64,000 nt of DNA from Enterobacter ludwigii. Its GTDB lineage: Bacteria; Pseudomonadota; Gammaproteobacteria; Enterobacterales; Enterobacteriaceae. The position numbers and the translations under genes were made by a program. Position 1 is the first letter of the stretch. Each line of letters begins with the position of its first letter. The stretch is taken from assembly GCA_023023105.1 (NCBI GenBank), contig CP083824.1:2108001-2172000 (forward strand), written 5' to 3'. This document shows, piece by piece, positions 52,454 to 61,455 of this stretch. The notes under the pieces were generated by a model. The model had not been told where the DNA came from and did no database searches. It worked only from the letters and a program-made list of their open reading frames with translations.

Positions 52454-53878
52454 ATGTTGAACATACGCACTGTCGCCGTGATTGGCAGCGGCACGATGGG
52501 CGCCGGAATTGCCGAAGTCGCGGCCAGCCATGGTCATCACGTCCTGATATACGACATCTCCGCAGATGCGATCTCGCGCGCCATTGACGGCATTCGCCAG
52601 CGTCTGGCTTCCCGGGTGACGCGGGGAAAACTCTCCGCAGATGCCGGTAGCCAAATCCTGGCCAGACTGCTGCCAGTGACCGATATCGAGGCACTCTCGG
52701 CGGCAGATCTGGTGATTGAAGCGGCCTCTGAGCGTCTGGAGGTGAAAAAGGCGCTGTTTGCACAGCTGGCCGCGATCTGCCCGGCTCAGACGGTGCTGAC
52801 CAGTAACACCTCGTCTATTTCAGTTACCGCGATTGCGGCCGACGTGCACCACCCGGAGCGCGTGGCGGGACTGCATTTCTTTAACCCGGCACCGGTAATG
52901 AAGCTGGTGGAAGTGGTCAGCGGGCTGGCGACCTCTCCGGAAGTGGCCGATGCGCTGTGCGAGCTGGCGCTCAACTGGGGGAAACAACCCGTTCGCTGCC
53001 AGTCAACGCCGGGGTTCATCGTGAACCGTGTTGCACGTCCGTTCTACTCTGAAGCCTGGCGCGCACTGGAAGAACAGGTGGCCGCACCGGAAGTGATTGA
53101 CGCCGCACTGCGCGAAGGCGGCGGTTTCCCGATGGGACCACTGGAACTCACAGACTTGATTGGTCAGGACGTTAACTTTGCCGTGACCTGTTCGGTGTTT
53201 AACGCCTTCTGGCAGGAACGCCGTTTTCTGCCTTCGCTGGTCCAGCAGGAGCTGGTGCTGGCGGGGCGACTCGGTAAAAAAAGCGGAAAGGGCGTTTACG
53301 ACTGGCAAGGGGATAAACCCGACGTGCAGTGGGTTGAGCCCGTGGATGACAGTTATCGTCCGATGCGCATCGAAAAGAAAAGTGACGGCGTCACTGAAAT
53401 TGACGATGTGTATCTGATGGAAACGCAGGGTGAAACCGCTCAGGCGCTGGCGTTGCGCCTTAACTGCCCGGTGGTGATGGTTGACCGTATTGAACGCGAT
53501 GTGGCGGTGATTGCGGCGGCAGCCAGCAACCCGCAGACCGCGACGTTAAAAGCCATCTGGTACCTGCAACAGCAGGGCAAACGGGTCGTACAAATTGCCG
53601 ATTATCCGGGCATGCTGGTCTGGCGCACGCTGGCGATGATTGCCAACGAAGCGCTGGATGCCCTGCAAAAAGGGGTGGCCAGCGAGAAGGATATTGATAC
53701 CGCCATGCGCCTCGGCGTGAACTACCCGAGCGGTCCGATTGCCTGGGGGGAGCGTCTGGGCTGGCAACGTCTGCTGACGCTGCTGGAGAACCTGCAACGT
53801 CATTACGGTGAAGAACGTTATCGTCCCTGTTCACTGCTGCGCCAGCGTGCGCTTCTGGAGAGTAGCTATGAGTCCTAA
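52454..53878 (+). CDS. paaH: 3-hydroxyadipyl-CoA dehydrogenase PaaH
   Basis: The 474-residue 3-hydroxyacyl-CoA dehydrogenase has NAD fold AVIGSGTMGAGIAEVAASHG, the catalytic His in VAGLHFFNPAPVMKLVEVV and two C-terminal helical domains. It oxidises 3-hydroxyadipyl-CoA to 3-oxoadipyl-CoA. It starts one base after the paaG stop and overlaps paaI by 11 bp. Confidence 0.97.
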   Translation: MLNIRTVAVIGSGTMGAGIAEVAASHGHHVLIYDISADAISRAIDGIRQRLASRVTRGKLSADAGSQILARLLPVTDIEALSAADLVIEAASERLEVKKALFAQLAAICPAQTVLTSNTSSISVTAIAADVHHPERVAGLHFFNPAPVMKLVEVVSGLATSPEVADALCELALNWGKQPVRCQSTPGFIVNRVARPFYSEAWRALEEQVAAPEVIDAALREGGGFPMGPLELTDLIGQDVNFAVTCSVFNAFWQERRFLPSLVQQELVLAGRLGKKSGKGVYDWQGDKPDVQWVEPVDDSYRPMRIEKKSDGVTEIDDVYLMETQGETAQALALRLNCPVVMVDRIERDVAVIAAAASNPQTATLKAIWYLQQQGKRVVQIADYPGMLVWRTLAMIANEALDALQKGVASEKDIDTAMRLGVNYPSGPIAWGERLGWQRLLTLLENLQRHYGEERYRPCSLLRQRALLESSYES

Positions 53879-54290
53879 CGCCTGGCATAACGCCCGCACG
53901 ATGTACGAAAAGGACGCCTGCGCGCAGGCGCTGGGAATCGACATCATTGAAATGGACGAAGGCTATGCGGTGGTGACGATGACCATCACCCCGCATATGC
54001 TAAACGGCCACAAAACCTGTCACGGCGGACAGCTTTTCTCGCTGGCGGACACCGCCTTTGCCTACGCCTGCAACAGCCAGGGGCTGGCGGCGGTCGCCTC
54101 CGGTTGCTCGATTGATTTTCTGCGTCCGGGCTTTGCCGGGGATACGCTGACCGCCACCGCGCGGGTAAAGCATCAGGGCAAACTCACCGGCGTGTATGAC
54201 ATTGAAATTCAGAATCAACAACAGAAAACCGTCGCCCTTTTTCGCGGAAAATCGCACCGCATTGGCGGCAGTGTGACAGGAGAAGCCTGA
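53868..54290 (+). CDS. paaI: Acyl-CoA thioesterase PaaI
   Basis: The 140-residue hotdog-fold protein (E. coli length) has the active-site Asp in GGQLFSLADTAFAYACN. It hydrolyses phenylacetyl-CoA and hydroxylated derivatives, rescuing CoA when the pathway stalls. Start ATG 53868 lies inside the end of paaH. Confidence 0.96.
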   Translation: MSPNAWHNARTMYEKDACAQALGIDIIEMDEGYAVVTMTITPHMLNGHKTCHGGQLFSLADTAFAYACNSQGLAAVASGCSIDFLRPGFAGDTLTATARVKHQGKLTGVYDIEIQNQQQKTVALFRGKSHRIGGSVTGEA

Positions 54291-55495
54291 TGCGTGATGC
54301 ATTTATTTGTGATGGCGTACGAACCCCGGTGGGGCGTTACGGCGGCGCACTTTCCGCAGTTCGCGCTGACGATCTGGGGGCCGTTCCGCTGCGGGCGCTG
54401 CTGGCGCGTTATCCGCAGCTTGATCTGGAGCGGATTGATGATGTGATCCTCGGTTGCGCCAACCAGGCGGGGGAAGACAACCGCAACGTGGCGCGCATGT
54501 CGTCCCTGCTGGCAGGATTACCGCAGACGGTTTCCGGCACCACCATTAACCGCCTGTGCGGTTCGGGGCTGGACGCGATTGGCTTTGCAGCCCGCGCTAT
54601 TAAAGCAGGCGATGGCGATCTGTTGCTGGCGGGCGGCGTGGAGTCCATGTCCCGCGCGCCGTTTGTGATGGGGAAAGCCACCGCCGCGTTTCAGCGTCAG
54701 GCAGAGATCTTTGATACCACCATCGGCTGGCGTTTTGTGAATCCGCTCATGCATCAGCACTTCGGAACTGACAGTATGCCGGAAACGGCAGAGAATGTAG
54801 CTGAATTGTTAAATATCAGCCGTGCCGATCAGGACGCTTTTGCGCTACGCAGCCAGCAGAGAACCGCCAGGGCGCAGCAGAACGGTATTCTGGCGCAGGA
54901 GATTGTGCCGGTGCTGGTGCCGGGTAAAAAAGGCGCGGTAACGGAATGTAGCGTGGATGAACATCCACGGGCGGATACGACACTTGAACAGCTTGCCGGA
55001 CTGAAAACACCGTTTCGTAAAAATGGGGTGGTTACGGCGGGGAATGCCTCTGGCGTGAACGACGGCGCAGCAGCGCTGATCGTCGCCAGTGAACAGATGG
55101 CGCTCGCGCAGGGATTAGTCCCGCGTACGCGTATTGTGGCGATGGCGACGGCAGGCGTGGAGCCGCGTCTGATGGGCTTAGGCCCGGTACCTGCCACCCG
55201 CAAAGTGCTGGAGCGAGCCGGACTCAGTATCAACGATATGGACGTCATCGAGCTTAACGAAGCTTTTGCTTCGCAGGCGCTGGGCGTGCTGCGTCAGTTA
55301 GGGTTACCCGATGATGCCGCTCACGTTAACCCGAACGGGGGCGCTATTGCGTTAGGCCACCCGCTGGGGATGAGCGGTGCCAGACTGGCGCTGGCCGCAA
55401 GCAATGAATTGCATCGACGCAACGGGCGCTATGCGCTGTGTACGATGTGCATCGGTGTGGGTCAGGGCATTGCCATGATCCTTGAGCGTGTTTGA
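54290..55495 (+). CDS. paaJ: 3-oxoadipyl-CoA / 3-oxo-5,6-dehydrosuberyl-CoA thiolase PaaJ
   Basis: The 401-residue thiolase has acyl-binding Cys90 in [13 protein letters not shown], His in [14 protein letters not shown] and a second Cys in [10 protein letters not shown]. It cleaves at two points of the pathway to yield acetyl-CoA and finally succinyl-CoA. Start overlaps the paaI stop by one base. Confidence 0.97.
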   Translation: MRDAFICDGVRTPVGRYGGALSAVRADDLGAVPLRALLARYPQLDLERIDDVILGCANQAGEDNRNVARMSSLLAGLPQTVSGTTINRLCGSGLDAIGFAARAIKAGDGDLLLAGGVESMSRAPFVMGKATAAFQRQAEIFDTTIGWRFVNPLMHQHFGTDSMPETAENVAELLNISRADQDAFALRSQQRTARAQQNGILAQEIVPVLVPGKKGAVTECSVDEHPRADTTLEQLAGLKTPFRKNGVVTAGNASGVNDGAAALIVASEQMALAQGLVPRTRIVAMATAGVEPRLMGLGPVPATRKVLERAGLSINDMDVIELNEAFASQALGVLRQLGLPDDAAHVNPNGGAIALGHPLGMSGARLALAASNELHRRNGRYALCTMCIGVGQGIAMILERV

Positions 55496-55521
55496 GCGAA
55501 TAACAATGTGAGTACCCTACA

Positions 55522-56838
55522 ATGACAAATACAACAAAGCTTGACCCGATCGAAACAGCATCCCTTGACGAATTACAGGCCCTTCAGACCGAGCGTCTGA
55601 AATGGACGCTGCACCACGCCTATAACAACGTACCGATGTACAAACGCAAGTTTGACGCAGCGGGCGTTCACCCTGACGATTTCAAAGAGCTGGCGGATAT
55701 CCGTAAATTCCCGTGCACGACCAAGCAGGACCTGCGGGATAACTATCCGTTCGATACCTTTGCCGTACCGATGGAGCAGGTAGTGCGTATTCACGCCTCC
55801 TCAGGCACTACCGGCAAGCCAACGGTGGTGGGTTATACCCAAAATGATATCGACACCTGGGCCAATCTGGTGGCCCGCTCCCTGCGCGCCGCGGGCGGCA
55901 GTGCAAAAGACAAAATTCACGTGGCCTATGGTTACGGGTTGTTTACCGGCGGTCTGGGCGCGCATTACGGTGCGGAACGTTTAGGCGCAACGGTGATCCC
56001 GATGTCGGGTGGTCAGACGGAGAAGCAGGCGCAGCTTATCCGGGATTTCCAGCCAGATATGATCATGGTGACGCCATCCTACTGCCTTAACCTGATTGAA
56101 GAACTGGAACGCCAGATGGGCGGCGATGCCAGTACCTGTTCTCTTCGTGTGGGCGTGTTCGGCGCCGAGCCGTGGACGCAGGCCATGCGCCGTGAGATTG
56201 AAAAACGGCTAGGGATCACAGCGCTGGATATTTATGGTCTTTCTGAAGTGATGGGCCCCGGCGTGGCGATGGAGTGTATCGAAACTGCCGATGGTCCGAC
56301 CATCTGGGAAGATCATTTCTATCCGGAGATCGTCAACCCGAACGACGGCACGCCGCTTAATGACGGCGAGCAGGGTGAACTGCTGTTTACCACGCTGACG
56401 AAAGAGGCGCTGCCGGTGATCCGCTACCGTACCCGTGACCTGACACGCCTGCTGCCAGCAACCGCGCGCAGTATGCGTCGTATGGACCGGATCAGCGGTC
56501 GCAGTGACGATATGCTGATCATCCGTGGCGTCAACGTCTTCCCGTCGCAGCTGGAAGAGGAAATTGTGAAGTTCGAACATCTCTCGCCGCATTACCAGCT
56601 GGAGGTGAACCGTCGCGGACATCTTGATTCACTTTCCGTGAAGGTGGAGCTGAAAGAGAGCAGCCTGACGCTGACGCACGAACAGCGTTGCCAGGTGTGC
56701 CACCAGTTGCGCCACCGCATTAAATCCATGGTCGGGATTTCAACCGACGTGATGATCGTTAACTGCGGCAGTATCCCTCGCTCAGAGGGGAAAGCCTGCC
56801 GGGTGTTTGATTTGCGTAAAGTCGCGGCCAACGGCTGA
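55522..56838 (+). CDS. paaK: Phenylacetate-CoA ligase PaaK
   Basis: The 438-residue adenylate-forming enzyme has ATP loop SSGTTGKPTVVGYT, YGLSEVMGPG and C-terminal RSDDMLIIRGVNVFPSQLEE. It activates phenylacetate with ATP and CoA, the first step of the pathway and the source of the PaaX effector. Last gene of the catabolic operon. Confidence 0.97.
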   Translation: MTNTTKLDPIETASLDELQALQTERLKWTLHHAYNNVPMYKRKFDAAGVHPDDFKELADIRKFPCTTKQDLRDNYPFDTFAVPMEQVVRIHASSGTTGKPTVVGYTQNDIDTWANLVARSLRAAGGSAKDKIHVAYGYGLFTGGLGAHYGAERLGATVIPMSGGQTEKQAQLIRDFQPDMIMVTPSYCLNLIEELERQMGGDASTCSLRVGVFGAEPWTQAMRREIEKRLGITALDIYGLSEVMGPGVAMECIETADGPTIWEDHFYPEIVNPNDGTPLNDGEQGELLFTTLTKEALPVIRYRTRDLTRLLPATARSMRRMDRISGRSDDMLIIRGVNVFPSQLEEEIVKFEHLSPHYQLEVNRRGHLDSLSVKVELKESSLTLTHEQRCQVCHQLRHRIKSMVGISTDVMIVNCGSIPRSEGKACRVFDLRKVAANG

Positions 56839-56846
56839 GTTTCTTC

Positions 56847-56873
56847 TTCCCTCTCTCCGCCGGAGAGAGGGAA
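56847..56873. terminator. Strong hairpin between paaK and paaX
   Basis: TTCCCTCTCTCC-GCC-GGAGAGAGGGAA is a 12-bp perfect stem. No T-tract follows, so termination is not certain; it could be a repeat-type processing hairpin. Confidence 0.6.
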
Positions 56874-56927
56874 CGCAGAACTATGCTATGATTCATCCGG
56901 GACAAAAATTACAACAGAATGAATCAC

Positions 56928-57851
56928 ATGAAACTCGACGCCTTCATCCAGCACGCAGTCAGCTCCGTTCCGGTCAGCGGGACATCCCTTATCTCTTCAT
57001 TATACGGTGACGCGCTTTCCCATCGCGGGGGCGAGATTTGGCTCGGAAGCCTGGCGGCATTACTGGAGGGTATGGGGTTCGGCGAACGGTTCGTGCGAAC
57101 TGCGTTGTTCCGCCTTAACAAAGAGGGCTGGCTTGACGTCTCGCGCATTGGACGCCGCAGCTTTTATCGCCTGAGCGACAAAGGGCTACGCTTAACCCGC
57201 CGCGCGGAGAATAAGATCTATCGCGCGGAGTTGCCCGCCTGGGACGGAAAATGGTTATTGCTGCTCTCTGAAGGGCTGGACAAAACCACGCTTGCTGACG
57301 TCAAAAAACAGCTGATCTGGCAGGGATTTGGCACGCTGGCGCCGAGCCTGATGGCCTCGCCATCGCAGCATCTGGCGGATGTGCAGTCCCTGCTTCATGA
57401 TGCTGGCGTGGCGGAAAACGTCATCTTCTTTGAAGCTCACTCGCCGCTGGCTTTATCCCGCGCTGCGCTGCGTTCGCGGGTGGAAGAGTGCTGGCAACTG
57501 ACCGAACAAAACACGATGTACGAAACGTTTATTAGCTCGTTCCGACCGCTGCTGCCGCTGCTGAAAGAGGCGACACCAGAGGAGCTGACGCCAGAGCGTT
57601 GTTTCCAGATCCAGCTGTTGCTTATCCATTTTTATCGTCGTGTGGTGCTGAAAGACCCATTGCTGCCGGAAGAGCTACTGCCAGCGCACTGGGCCGGGCA
57701 AAGCGCCCGGCAGCTCTGCATCAATATTTATCAGCGTGTGGCACCGGGGGCGCTGGCGTTTGTCAGTGAGAAAGGCGAAACCTCCGTCGGTGAACTGCCC
57801 GTGCCTGGCACGCTCTACTATCAACGCTTTGGTGGTCTTACGAGCACATAA
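56928..57851 (+). CDS. paaX: Phenylacetyl-CoA-responsive repressor PaaX
   Basis: About 307 residues from ATG 56928 (an in-frame ATG at 56919 is an alternative). N-terminal winged HTH (SLISSLYGDALSHRGGEIWLGSLAALLEG) and a C-terminal ligand domain. It represses the paaZ and paaA promoters until phenylacetyl-CoA binds. The protein ends QRFGGLTST, about nine residues short of the E. coli tail as I recall it. Confidence 0.95.
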   Translation: MKLDAFIQHAVSSVPVSGTSLISSLYGDALSHRGGEIWLGSLAALLEGMGFGERFVRTALFRLNKEGWLDVSRIGRRSFYRLSDKGLRLTRRAENKIYRAELPAWDGKWLLLLSEGLDKTTLADVKKQLIWQGFGTLAPSLMASPSQHLADVQSLLHDAGVAENVIFFEAHSPLALSRAALRSRVEECWQLTEQNTMYETFISSFRPLLPLLKEATPEELTPERCFQIQLLLIHFYRRVVLKDPLLPEELLPAHWAGQSARQLCINIYQRVAPGALAFVSEKGETSVGELPVPGTLYYQRFGGLTST

Positions 57852-57860
57852 GGAGTGAGG

Positions 57861-58457
57861 ATGCCTGTTTATCAAATTGATGGTCTGACGCCGGTCGTAC
57901 CTGACGAGAGCTATGTTCACCCGACGGCGGTACTCATTGGTGATGTGATCCTGGGGAAAGGTGTTTATGTCGGCCCGAACGCCAGCCTGCGCGGAGATTT
58001 TGGCCGTATCGTGGTGAAAGATGGCGCGAACATTCAGGATAACTGCGTGATGCATGGTTTCCCTGAGCAGGACACGGTGGTGGAAGAGGACGGCCATATC
58101 GGCCACAGCGCTATTCTGCATGGCTGTGTTATCCGCCGTAACGCACTGGTGGGAATGAACGCTGTGGTGATGGACGGCGCGGTGATTGGTGAAAACAGCA
58201 TCGTCGGCGCGGCGGCATTTGTGAAGGCGAAAGCGGAAATGCCCGCAGGGTATTTGATTATTGGCAGCCCGGCCAAAGCGATTCGCGAGTTGAGCGAGCA
58301 GGAACTGGCGTGGAAAAAACAGGGTACAAGGGAATATCAGGTGCTGGTGGAGCGCTGCAAGCTGACCATGCACCAGGTGGAACCGCTGCGTGAAGTGGAG
58401 CCTGGGCGGAAACGGCTGACGTTTGATGAGAATTTAAGGCCGAAGTCGGCGGTGTGA
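57861..58457 (+). CDS. paaY: Hexapeptide-repeat thioesterase PaaY
   Basis: 198 residues from ATG 57861 (AGGAG upstream). Left-handed beta-helix gamma-carbonic-anhydrase fold with repeats such as [20 protein letters not shown] and zinc-ligand His in QDNCVMHGF and [12 protein letters not shown]. It hydrolyses toxic ring-epoxide-derived CoA products in E. coli. The gene follows paaX by nine bases. Confidence 0.95.
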   Translation: MPVYQIDGLTPVVPDESYVHPTAVLIGDVILGKGVYVGPNASLRGDFGRIVVKDGANIQDNCVMHGFPEQDTVVEEDGHIGHSAILHGCVIRRNALVGMNAVVMDGAVIGENSIVGAAAFVKAKAEMPAGYLIIGSPAKAIRELSEQELAWKKQGTREYQVLVERCKLTMHQVEPLREVEPGRKRLTFDENLRPKSAV

Positions 58458-58592
58458 GGTGAGATATTGAAGCAGGGGCGGATGGAACCGACCCATGCTG
58501 CGGTTATCTGTACAGTTGCAATTAAATGAGGCTAATTATTTAATCCCTGGTGCCGATAATCTTTTTCTCTGATTATATATGAAGGAACATGT

Positions 58593-60005
58593 ATGCATTA
58601 CGCACGGCCTTTACTACGCCCTCTGTTTTTACTTTCTCTGTTGCCGTTTTCTTTTGCTCAGGCCGCTGAAAAGCCTGAACTTATCGGCGGCGGCATCAAC
58701 CCCTTGTCTGTTACCCGCATCCACGATCGTGTGAGTTATATGGTGTCGTTAAACTTCAATAACGGCAAAACAGCGCAACAATGGCGTTCAGTGGATTGTA
58801 AGCAGGGTAAGTCCGAGCTTCTGTACAAGGATTTACTGGATGATGAAGGGTTAACCAAAGCCCGTTTTTACGGCGACAGCTACATGCGGTATGCGTCAGC
58901 ACAGGATGATAAGCTGATGACGGCAGAGGATATCCGTAAGATCTGCCAGCTACCGGTAAAAGAACCTCTGTGGGAAAGATTATCAGCCACGTCTGCAACG
59001 GGCATTACCGATCTTGTCGATGTTAACAGCATTCATCGCGTTGGCGACATTTTAACGGTACGCATGGGATATGATTTTGCCGATATCATCTGGGAACCGC
59101 CTTATGACGCGCCGCTTGAATTAAAGATTGAGCACTATTTCTATAACTGTAAAACCCATCAGGGCGACGCTGTCGCTGCAATGAACTTCGATGGCCAGGG
59201 TCGCGTAACGGACTCACTCATCACGGCTGATATTGTTCGTCGCAAAAGTAGCTTCAAGATTGACGCTCAAAAGGCACAACGCTTTGAGCAACTCTGCCAG
59301 CTACCTGCAGGCAAAACGTTCACCGCTGAAGGGCGCTTTGTACCCGCGGTGAACAAGTCAGCATCCACGTTGATGGGGCCCTCAATGCCCGATCTGAGCA
59401 ATAATAATCCGCAATGGTTGAGCAAATACCCCCTTTCTGCTGCTATTGATCGCCAGGCGCAGGCATTGATCAAATCCTGGGCGATGCCGCGTTTTAAACA
59501 GGTTCGTTACACCGAAGTCAGCGCGCTCGGTAAGATTAAAGTCCAGCTGGATGCGCAATCGGATGGTTATATACGTAAGCTGGAAGATTATGGCATCTGG
59601 ACGGTTCAACGTTTAACGCTGGCTAATCTGTTGCAACTGAAATTCGCCATGTCCATCAGTAGCGGTGCCATGTTGCTCAACACATTGCAGACGGATCTGC
59701 ATTTCCCGTTAGTACAGGGTCAAAAATTTCAGGCTAAATTGGAAAATATTGATGCGGATAAGAAAGTCACATCGTCAGCGATGCGCTGTGAAGTGACGGG
59801 GGAAGGGGATGCGCAGCGTATCGCACCTGAGTTTAGTGGGAAATATTTGTTAGTTGAGTGTCATGAAAGTAATGAGGGGCAACCGGATAACAGGAGCAAA
59901 TTAGCCTGGCTGCAGGATCTCAATATCTTCGTCCCTGTTGCTCAGCAACTGGGTGACAAGCCTGAAAGGTTGGTGACGCTGGAAAATGTGAGTGTGACGC
60001 GATAA
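58593..60005 (+). CDS. Exported protein of unknown function
   Basis: The 470-residue protein has a signal peptide (MHYARPLLRPLFLLSLLPFS then FAQAAE, cleavage near residue 25). The mature part is beta-rich and contains at least five Cys (SVDCKQG, KICQLP, YNCKTH, QLCQLP and others) that may form disulphides. Two similar segments, ICQLPVKEPLWERLSAT and LCQLPAGKTFTAEGRFV, suggest an internal duplication. AAGGA precedes the ATG. I recognise no domain. It is followed 45 bp later by a DUF2569-type gene. Confidence 0.75.
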   Translation: MHYARPLLRPLFLLSLLPFSFAQAAEKPELIGGGINPLSVTRIHDRVSYMVSLNFNNGKTAQQWRSVDCKQGKSELLYKDLLDDEGLTKARFYGDSYMRYASAQDDKLMTAEDIRKICQLPVKEPLWERLSATSATGITDLVDVNSIHRVGDILTVRMGYDFADIIWEPPYDAPLELKIEHYFYNCKTHQGDAVAAMNFDGQGRVTDSLITADIVRRKSSFKIDAQKAQRFEQLCQLPAGKTFTAEGRFVPAVNKSASTLMGPSMPDLSNNNPQWLSKYPLSAAIDRQAQALIKSWAMPRFKQVRYTEVSALGKIKVQLDAQSDGYIRKLEDYGIWTVQRLTLANLLQLKFAMSISSGAMLLNTLQTDLHFPLVQGQKFQAKLENIDADKKVTSSAMRCEVTGEGDAQRIAPEFSGKYLLVECHESNEGQPDNRSKLAWLQDLNIFVPVAQQLGDKPERLVTLENVSVTR

Positions 60006-60050
60006 TCAATAACCAGGCCTTACCGAGCTATTATGAAATAAGGACATAAA

Positions 60051-60569
60051 ATGACCAATTCAGCGTTTCAGTGGACGTGCATTAAATGTGATAAAGAGAT
60101 CCCACAGCATCTTGAATATTGTTCTGAGTGCGAAGAAAAACGATATCGCAAAATAGGTGGTTTGTTATATCTGCCATTTATCAATATGCTGTTTATCGCT
60201 TACGCCTACTTTAACTCTATGGCAGTAACGTTAAGTGCCGGGATGGAAACGGTAGGTCGTCTTCCGCTCTCCCAGACGACCTATCTCTTTGTTGCTAGTG
60301 GGATTAACTTAGTTTTCCTGCTCTTTATCATCTATATTGTTTCTCTGTTTTTGCGGAAAAAGAAAGAGTTACCTCTGGCTTATTGTGCTTTGCTTGTTTC
60401 GGGTATCGCTCTGATGCTAATTGACAGGGTCGCCACTTCTTACATCTTTCCGCAGATCTCCCTGAATATGGCTCAGATAATGCCTATTATTATGCATGTG
60501 ATATACGCTTGTATCTGGATCCCGTACTTCCGTACCTCCGTTCGGGTTAAAAAGACGTTCATTTGGTAG
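60051..60569 (+). CDS. DUF2569-type membrane protein with N-terminal zinc ribbon
   Basis: The 172-residue protein starts with two CxxC motifs (CIKC and CSEC, residues about 10-28), making a small zinc ribbon. Four membrane segments follow, and it ends in TSVRVKKTFIW, a tail typical of DUF2569 proteins (E. coli YdgK). AAGGA precedes the ATG. Function unknown; probably co-transcribed with the preceding gene. Confidence 0.75.
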   Translation: MTNSAFQWTCIKCDKEIPQHLEYCSECEEKRYRKIGGLLYLPFINMLFIAYAYFNSMAVTLSAGMETVGRLPLSQTTYLFVASGINLVFLLFIIYIVSLFLRKKKELPLAYCALLVSGIALMLIDRVATSYIFPQISLNMAQIMPIIMHVIYACIWIPYFRTSVRVKKTFIW

Positions 60570-60751
60570 ACGAGGCTGGCCGCCAGTACACGATAGGGAA
60601 GCAATATTTTTTGGCGTTGTTGGGAGGTCATCTCAGCAACCCAACCAATATTGGGTGTCTCCCACATATCCGAAAGTATGCTAAAATTTGTACAGCGATA
60701 AGCCGAAGATAAAACGTCGCAATTTCAGCGCGTTAGCCAAAGTGAGTGATT

Positions 60752-61300
60752 ATGGATAATAGTCCACATGAACAGACAGTTTGGAAAAGATACCGCGCAT
60801 GGTTGTGGTGCGGAAGTTTTTATCTGGTTGCATTGTATTGTTCTGCAGATGAAATAAACCTGTACTCAATAAACACGGGTTCATACGTCTATCATCTTAC
60901 AAACAATCACGGACAATATACTGAGAATTTTGAGAATAACTTTATATCCGTGGAGAGGAAGTTCTCGGATGATTCGAAATATAGCTTTGTGCTAGGCACA
61001 ATGAAAAACAGCTTTGATAACAGATGTCTGGCTGCCGGCGTCAGAAGAGACTGGGCAGGGTGGGATAACGGTTGGGTTTTTAAAGGGATATATGGATACG
61101 TCGGTGAGTTTTTCTTTGATGCTTTCAGTGATTGTGGTGACCATGGGTCATACCATGATTTCAAAAAAGTAACAGGAATCGGCTTTTCTCCCTACATATA
61201 CCATGGATTTCAATACAATTTTACGTCTTATTTTGGGATGGATGTGGGTATTATAATTCCATCCGTATTTGTCATTACAGCACAGTGGAGCTTTAGATGA
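60752..61300 (+). CDS. Putative outer-membrane beta-barrel protein
   Basis: The protein is 182-184 residues (ATG 60752, or GTG 60746). After a hydrophobic N-terminal segment (WLWCGSFYLVALYCSA) the sequence is dense in Tyr/Phe/Trp and Gly with alternating polarity and ends in SVFVITAQWSFR. A C-terminal aromatic (here Phe-Arg) is near the usual outer-membrane barrel signature. No family recognised. AT-rich and isolated, followed by its own terminator, so possibly acquired. Confidence 0.6.
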   Translation: MDNSPHEQTVWKRYRAWLWCGSFYLVALYCSADEINLYSINTGSYVYHLTNNHGQYTENFENNFISVERKFSDDSKYSFVLGTMKNSFDNRCLAAGVRRDWAGWDNGWVFKGIYGYVGEFFFDAFSDCGDHGSYHDFKKVTGIGFSPYIYHGFQYNFTSYFGMDVGIIIPSVFVITAQWSFR

Positions 61301-61396
61301 ATCCTTCACCTGGTGTGACGACATTATAGAATGAAGTGATGTACCACCCGTTGGTTGTGCGACATATAGTAACATCCTTCTCTCCGCTTTATCGCA

Positions 61397-61414
61397 GGGC
61401 TGCGACAGCAGCCC
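61397..61414 (+). terminator. Terminator between the barrel gene and sulP
   Basis: GGGCTGC-GACA-GCAGCCC followed by TTTGAAAATTC, lying between convergent genes. Confidence 0.7.
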
Positions 61415-61455
61415 TTTGAAAATTCTGGTAATATTCGCCTTCAACCCGTTTGGGG

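Noticed and set aside
57675..58373. 232-residue frame opposite the paaX/paaY junction
   Set aside because: Crosses two real genes on the other strand and has no start context.
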